A stretch of DNA of 19,434 nt from JANMZR01 sp031383555 (GTDB lineage Bacteria > Bacteroidota > Bacteroidia > Cytophagales > Spirosomataceae): NCBI GenBank assembly GCA_031383555.1, contig JANMZR010000121.1, forward strand, positions 1 through 19,434, in the 5' to 3' direction. The notes below the pieces were generated by a model. It saw only the letters and a list, made by a program, of their open reading frames with translations, did not search any database and was not told the DNA's origin. A program made the translations under genes and the position numbers. Within the stretch, counting starts at the first letter, position 1. Each line of letters begins with the position of its first letter. This document shows positions 15,305 through 19,434 of the stretch, in pieces.

Positions 15305-16360
15305 ATGAAATTATTACCTCATTTAATTTTGTTGATTTATTTATCAAATTTTAGAATATTTGCCCAAAATTTCAAATCAAATTACTACTATTTGGGTGCT
15401 GTTTTTGATCGGCGAGATATTGGAGGCCAGGCAATTGGGAATATATATATTGCCGACTCGAGTGTTCCCAAGCCTTTTTATTTGCCAAATGGCACTATTC
15501 ATTTTTTTAAAAACAAACTGGAGTCAAACATGGTTAATAGCCGAGATCCTTATTTTGTAAACCTTAGCCTTAAGACGCTATTTTACAAAGAAAGCCTCGA
15601 TAATAGGGGAATGGTCAATGGCCAATTTGATTTTTCAGGTAGTTTTTTTATTGAAATTGGTGGTGATTCAATTACAGTTTTTCCCTTTAAATTTCATGCA
15701 AAATACAGAAGACAAATTGCTGAAACTCAAAAATTGATTGAACTGCTAGGTACAAGAACTTCAGAATTGAATAGAAAATTGGAGGTTTGGTTTGTTGAAA
15801 ATTATGCTAAAAACCAAAAATTGGGAAGGCACGTTGTGGTAAATTCCACTGATTTTACGCCTGAAATTGTTGATGATGACACACTTTATTTTGGTCAAAG
15901 GAAACTTACTGTCAACGATTTTTCACCCAAAAAAGCCAAAGCTAGCAACTACGCCGCTACTGTTTTTACTTCAATGGGCTATCAATCTGATGTTTCGATG
16001 CGTAACGATACCATAGTTTTAGACCTACAAATGAAAGTATATCAGGTAAAAGGGATGAGCTGGATTTTGGAAGAAGCCAAAACTAATTTTGTGGTTAATC
16101 ATGAACAAACACATTTTAATATTACGCAACTCGTTGCAGAAAAATTTAAAGAAAGATTAAAAGAAGAAATATTGCCACCACAAGATTTTAATAGTAGGTT
16201 ACAGTTTTTATATTTAGATTATTATCGGCAAATAAATAGAATGCAAAATAAATATGATTCCGAAACTAAGCATGGATTAGATGTTATTGAACAAAATATT
16301 TGGGATAAAAAGATTGAATATGAACTAGCTAAATATAAAAAAAATCATAGCGCTAATTAA
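15305..16360 (+). CDS. Exported DUF922-like protein with HExxH zinc-peptidase motif
   Basis: A 351-residue protein. The start is placed at the ATG at 15305, giving a signal peptide (MKLLPHLILLIYLSNFRIFA, likely cut before QN); the frame upstream only opens with TTG and crosses a terminator. The N-terminal half (about 21-200) is a beta-rich region I do not recognise. Residues about 205-345 look like DUF922: NYAATVFTSMGYQSDV, then MSWILEEAKTNFVVNHEQTHFNIT. HEQTH (266-270) is an HExxH zinc-binding motif; Glu320 in KYDSETKHGL is a possible third ligand, by analogy only. A long amphipathic helix region (NKYDSETKHGLDVIEQNIWD) ends the protein. I infer a periplasmic or surface metallopeptidase-like protein of unknown substrate. 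It is followed 42 bases later by mqo on the same strand; no functional link is evident. Confidence 0.7.
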   Translation: MKLLPHLILLIYLSNFRIFAQNFKSNYYYLGAVFDRRDIGGQAIGNIYIADSSVPKPFYLPNGTIHFFKNKLESNMVNSRDPYFVNLSLKTLFYKESLDNRGMVNGQFDFSGSFFIEIGGDSITVFPFKFHAKYRRQIAETQKLIELLGTRTSELNRKLEVWFVENYAKNQKLGRHVVVNSTDFTPEIVDDDTLYFGQRKLTVNDFSPKKAKASNYAATVFTSMGYQSDVSMRNDTIVLDLQMKVYQVKGMSWILEEAKTNFVVNHEQTHFNITQLVAEKFKERLKEEILPPQDFNSRLQFLYLDYYRQINRMQNKYDSETKHGLDVIEQNIWDKKIEYELAKYKKNHSAN

Positions 16361-16402
16361 ATTGTCCACATATTTAAACAAAACTTTGGATTGCTAAAAA
16401 TT

Positions 16403-17959
16403 ATGCATAAAAAATATGACGCTGTGCTCATTGGAGCTGGAATAATGAGTGCCACCCTTGGCGTACTTTTAAAAGAACTATTCCCAGAAATGTCAATTGG
16501 TATTTTTGAACGATTAGATAAAGTGGCTGCCGAAAGTAGCGATGCTTGGAACAACGCTGGCACAGGTCATTCAGCTTTTTGTGAGTTGAATTATACGCCA
16601 GAAAATGAGGATGGAACAGTGGATATTTCAAAAGCCATTAAAATAGCTTCACAATTTGAAGAATCGAAGCAGTTTTGGACCTATTTGGTTGAAAATAAGG
16701 TGATTACTTATCCCGAAAATTTCATTTCTAATATACCCCATCTTTCGTTTGTTTGGGGTGAAAGCAATGTAAAATACCTAAAAAAGCGACATGAATTGTT
16801 AACAAAAAATGGGCTTTTCAAAGGAATGAAATATTCAGAAAACCCTAATACTTTGGCAATTTGGATGCCTTTGATGATGAAAAGCCGACCAAAAACTAAA
16901 AAAGTGGCGGCTACTTTTATGAAAGCAGGCACAGATATTAATTTTGGCGCCCTAACGAACGCTTTAATTGAATACCTTGATCTTAAAATTGAAGATGTTG
17001 ATGTTTATTTGAACCATGAAATTAAAAATATTACCAACACACACAAAGAAAAAGAAATCAGTTTTTTAAAGAAATTAAGTAAAAGAAATTCAAAAATTGA
17101 GGAAATTAAATCAGATGATAATCATAAATGGGAGCTCGAAATTGAAGATTTAACCAATGGAGATACCCATAATATTTACACTAATTTTGTATTTATAGGT
17201 GCTGGCGGAGGTGCTTTGCCACTTCTAGAAAAGTCGGATATTGAAGAGGCTGAAGGCTATGGAGGCTTTCCCATAAGTGGGCAATGGCTTAAATGCACAA
17301 ACCCTGCAATAGTCGCACAACACAAAACTAAAGTTTATGGAAAGGCCTCCGTAGGCGCTCCCCCGATGAGTGTGCCACATTTGGATACTCGTATGATTAA
17401 CGGGAAAAAGGAATTACTTTTTGGACCTTTTGCTGGTTTTTCAACCAAATTTTTGAAAAAAGGTTCCTACTTGGACCTACCAAAATCCATCGAATTTGAT
17501 AATATCATTCCTATGTTATCGGTCGGGATAAACAATTTGGGGCTTACGAAATATTTAATTGACCAAGTGAGGCAAAAGCCAATCGATCGGTTGAATGCTT
17601 TGAAGGAATATTTTCCAGAAGCAAAATTGGAGGACTGGGAATTGATAGTAGCAGGCCAAAGAGTGCAAGTAATCAAGAAAGATGAAGAGGAGGGAGGCGT
17701 GTTAGAGTTTGGGACAGAGCTCATAACCTCAGCCGATGGCTCATTAGCCGCACTTTTAGGTGCATCGCCAGGTGCCTCAACTGCTGTTTCGATCATGATA
17801 AAATTAATTAAAACCTGCTACCATACACAATTCGAATCAGTCGAATTTCAAGCCAAATTAGCCATGATGATTCCTTCCTATGGGAAATCTTTGGAAAATG
17901 AAGAAGAATTATTGAAAATGATAAGAAAGAAGTCGGAGAAAGTTTTGAAGTTGAGCTAA
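16403..17959 (+). CDS. mqo: Malate:quinone oxidoreductase
   Basis: A 518-residue FAD-dependent, membrane-associated enzyme that oxidises L-malate to oxaloacetate and passes electrons to the quinone pool, serving both the TCA cycle and respiration. The start at the ATG at 16403 gives MHKKYDAVLIGAGIMSATLG, with the dinucleotide-binding GAGIMS at 11-16; a TTG four codons upstream is less likely. Family signatures follow: SSDAWNNAGTGHSAFCELNY (45-64), FIGAGGGALPLLEKS, GGFPISGQWLKC, GKASVGAPPMSVPHLDTR, VAGQRVQVIK and the C-terminal LLGASPGASTAVSIM. A Lys/Glu-rich stretch after NHEIKNITNTHKEKE makes it slightly longer than typical (about 490-500). It looks complete. No dedicated regulator or terminator is visible: the hairpin overlapping its stop lacks a T-run. 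Confidence 0.95.
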   Translation: MHKKYDAVLIGAGIMSATLGVLLKELFPEMSIGIFERLDKVAAESSDAWNNAGTGHSAFCELNYTPENEDGTVDISKAIKIASQFEESKQFWTYLVENKVITYPENFISNIPHLSFVWGESNVKYLKKRHELLTKNGLFKGMKYSENPNTLAIWMPLMMKSRPKTKKVAATFMKAGTDINFGALTNALIEYLDLKIEDVDVYLNHEIKNITNTHKEKEISFLKKLSKRNSKIEEIKSDDNHKWELEIEDLTNGDTHNIYTNFVFIGAGGGALPLLEKSDIEEAEGYGGFPISGQWLKCTNPAIVAQHKTKVYGKASVGAPPMSVPHLDTRMINGKKELLFGPFAGFSTKFLKKGSYLDLPKSIEFDNIIPMLSVGINNLGLTKYLIDQVRQKPIDRLNALKEYFPEAKLEDWELIVAGQRVQVIKKDEEEGGVLEFGTELITSADGSLAALLGASPGASTAVSIMIKLIKTCYHTQFESVEFQAKLAMMIPSYGKSLENEEELLKMIRKKSEKVLKLS

Positions 17960-18036
17960 ATTGCTTAGCTTGTCGAGATTTATATTCTAGATTATTGATA
18001 AATAAGATTTACAATCCTCAGTAAAAATAAATAATT

Positions 18037-19191
18037 ATGAAAAACAAATTAATACTCCTACTCTTAATCTGCTGTATCACAAACCTATACAGCCAAACCA
18101 ATTTCAAAAAAACTACCCTTACACGTGATTTTATTTCTGAAGGTGTTGCTGTAGCTGATTTGAATAAAGACGGCAAAATGGATATTATAGCGGGCTATTA
18201 TTGGTTTGAAGCACCCAACTGGGTAAAGCACGAAATGTCGCCAAGCCGAACTTTTGATCCTAGAAAAGAATACAGTGAATCGTTTCTGAACTTGGGTTTA
18301 GATGTAAATTTGGATGGTTGGGACGATGTGGTTATTATTGATTTTCCAGGAAAACCTGCTTTTTGGTTCGAAAATCCTAAAAACAGACCCGGCCTTTGGA
18401 ACAAACATATTATTGCTGATTCCATAGGCATTACCAACGAATCACCTGGTTTTATAGATATTGATAGCGATGGTAGACTAGATATTTTATGTGGCGATAA
18501 AGAAAAGAAGCAAATAATTTAGCTGCAAGCACCCAAAAAAAAGGGTGAAACCGCTTGGAAGCGTTTTGCTATAAGTAAGGAAAATGTAGCTGGTACAGAG
18601 ATCTTTTCACATGGAATTGGTTGGGGCGATGTCAATATGGATGGCTTAAAAGATGTGGTGGTTAGGGAAGGTTGGTTTGAAGGAAAAAATGATAAAAAAT
18701 CGGGAGATTGGGTGTTTCATTCCGCTAATTTGGGCGAACCCTGCTCCCATATGCAGTTTATGGATGTAAATGGCGATGGTAAAAATGACATCCTTTCGGC
18801 CTCTGCCCATGCATTAGGTATTTGGTGGCATGAGCAAATAATTGAAAACGGTAAAATCAATTTCAAAACCAACTTGATGAGCACCACAACGGCCCAAACA
18901 CACTCATCAATCATGGCAGATTTGAACGGCGACGGCAAAAAAGAATACATTACAGGTAAGCGATTTTTGGCACACCATGGCCGTGATGCCGGTGATGCTG
19001 ATGCTGCTATTTTACTATATTTTGATTTTAACCACAAAAAAGCACCTTATTTTATCGAACATATTATTGACAACGATTCTGGGGCTGGCCTAAATATCAT
19101 CACAAAGGACATGAATAAAGACAAAAAATTGGACGTTGTCGTAGCCAATAAAAATGGTGTGTTTTTGTTTGAGAACTACATTAAAAAGTAA
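18037..19191 (+). pseudogene. VCBS/FG-GAP repeat protein interrupted by one in-frame TAG
   Basis: A single frame of 384 codons plus stop, broken by TAG at 18520-18522. It starts MKNKLILLLLICCITNLYSQ, a signal peptide. Calcium-binding-type loops DxNxDGxxD recur along the whole frame: about residues 41-49 (DLNKDGKMD), 89-97, 141-149, 198-206 (DVNMDGLKD), 243-251 (DVNGDGKND), 295-303 and 358-366, as in secreted beta-propeller FG-GAP/VCBS proteins. Three loops lie before the stop and four after it, all in the same phase, so only one codon is damaged. The context KKQII-stop-LQAP suggests an original Trp codon (TGG to TAG). Translation would yield a 161-residue fragment; a restart at ATG 18637 would lack a signal peptide. 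Recent nonsense mutation, sequencing error and readthrough all remain possible. The ligand or partner is unknown. Confidence 0.8.
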
Positions 19192-19255
19192 AAATAAATT
19201 ACTACAGACTAGGGTGATTAGGTTGAGTTATAAAATAATATTACAAATCATGTTT

Positions 19256-19279
19256 AACCCAGATTACGCATTAGGTATT
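19256..19279 (+). repeat. Left terminal inverted repeat of MITE-like element
   Basis: 24 bases, perfect inverted copy at 19409-19432. It lies 65 bases beyond the stop of the FG-GAP gene. Confidence 0.85.
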
Positions 19280-19408
19280 TATTACATAAAAATCAGTCTT
19301 CAATAAAGCTTCCATACTCAAAAATGTATCCTCACAATAGCTATGGCTATTGTTCCGGTAAATTTTTTCCGTGTGTTGCTTTCTTTTTGCCTGATTTTCC
19401 TTCACTAC

Positions 19409-19432
19409 AATACCTAATGCGTAATCTGGGTT
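19409..19432 (-). repeat. Right terminal inverted repeat of MITE-like element
   Basis: 24 bases, exact reverse complement of 19256-19279. Only two bases follow before the end of the window. Confidence 0.85.
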
Positions 19433-19434
19433 TA

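Larger units (their letters stand above)
19256..19432. mobile_element. MITE-like element with 24-bp terminal inverted repeats
   Basis: Left arm 19256-19279 (beginning AACCCAGATTACGCATTAGG) is the exact reverse complement of 19409-19432. A further 8-bp inverted match, AAAATCAG (19289-19296) with CTGATTTT (19391-19398), lies inside the arms. The 129 bases between them hold no substantial open frame, only a perfect 8-bp hairpin, ACAATAGC (19334-19341) with GCTATTGT (19346-19353). If the ends are taken as ACCC...GGGT (19257-19431), both flanks read TTA (19254-19256 and 19432-19434), consistent with a 3-bp target duplication, but the window ends there. Size, arms and lack of a transposase fit a non-autonomous element; the parent family is not identified. 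Confidence 0.7.

Noticed and set aside
17467..17796. Minus-strand 109-codon open frame inside mqo
   Set aside because: Complement of the conserved Mqo C-terminal region; no start signals and no recognisable protein.
17954..17970. Hairpin AGCTAA/TTAGCT overlapping the mqo stop as a terminator
   Set aside because: Only 6 bp, mostly AT, with no T-run after the stem; not enough to call a terminator.
18717..19037. Minus-strand 106-codon open frame inside the FG-GAP gene
   Set aside because: Shadow of the repeat-encoding strand; it covers the calcium-loop repeats of the real frame.
19280..19408. Short frames between the inverted repeats as remnants of a transposase
   Set aside because: The longest frames are only a few dozen codons and show no DDE or other transposase motif; the interior is better described as non-coding.

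Overview
The window is AT-rich DNA from a member of the Bacteroidota, most likely a Cytophagales-type environmental bacterium. The grounds are a SusC/SusD pair, A-rich translation starts without Shine-Dalgarno sequences, candidate promoters of the TTTG / TAnnTTTG type, and exported proteins whose signal peptides end in A-Q. I cannot name the genus from sequence alone. I see no tRNA, rRNA, CRISPR array, prophage or complete IS element.

Layout. Positions 1-410 (+) hold the 3' end of a biotin-protein ligase gene (birA). A gene-free gap (411-683) contains a GC-richer patch and a weak hairpin. Positions 684-3645 (-) are a compact three-gene unit transcribed right to left: a TPR-type sensor histidine kinase, pgeF (laccase-domain peptidoglycan-editing enzyme) and a DUF1801/YdhG-like protein. 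A bidirectional terminator (3739-3769) separates it from an exported amidohydrolase (3798-4949) with its own candidate promoter. Next come an outer-membrane CBM9/DUF5916 protein (5104-7293), a four-helix DUF1772-like membrane protein (7431-7901), and directly upstream of that the decayed remains of a Crp/Fnr-type sensor domain (about 7933-8181). Positions 8452-13238 (-) hold a susD-susC pair closed by a strong terminator. No glycan-degrading enzyme, sigma factor or anti-sigma factor is beside it.

From 13598 the orientation changes. A small two-helix membrane protein (-) and a plus-strand unit diverge from a short intergenic region that holds candidate promoters in both directions. The plus-strand unit has two small uncharacterised genes followed 12 bases later by yebC. 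After the yebC terminator come a secreted DUF922-like protein with an HExxH zinc motif (15305-16360) and mqo, malate:quinone oxidoreductase (16403-17959). A VCBS/FG-GAP repeat protein (18037-19191) follows and is broken by one in-frame TAG. The right edge carries an approximately 177-bp MITE-like element with perfect 24-bp terminal inverted repeats.

Most of the window is ordinary chromosome: housekeeping (birA, pgeF, yebC, mqo) plus a nutrient-uptake and outer-membrane section (susCD, DUF5916 protein, exported amidohydrolase). I did not find a clear new system. The points most worth a second look are the small gene pair upstream of yebC (possibly BrnT-like), the MITE-like element, the missing metal-ligand histidine in PgeF, and the two degraded genes.
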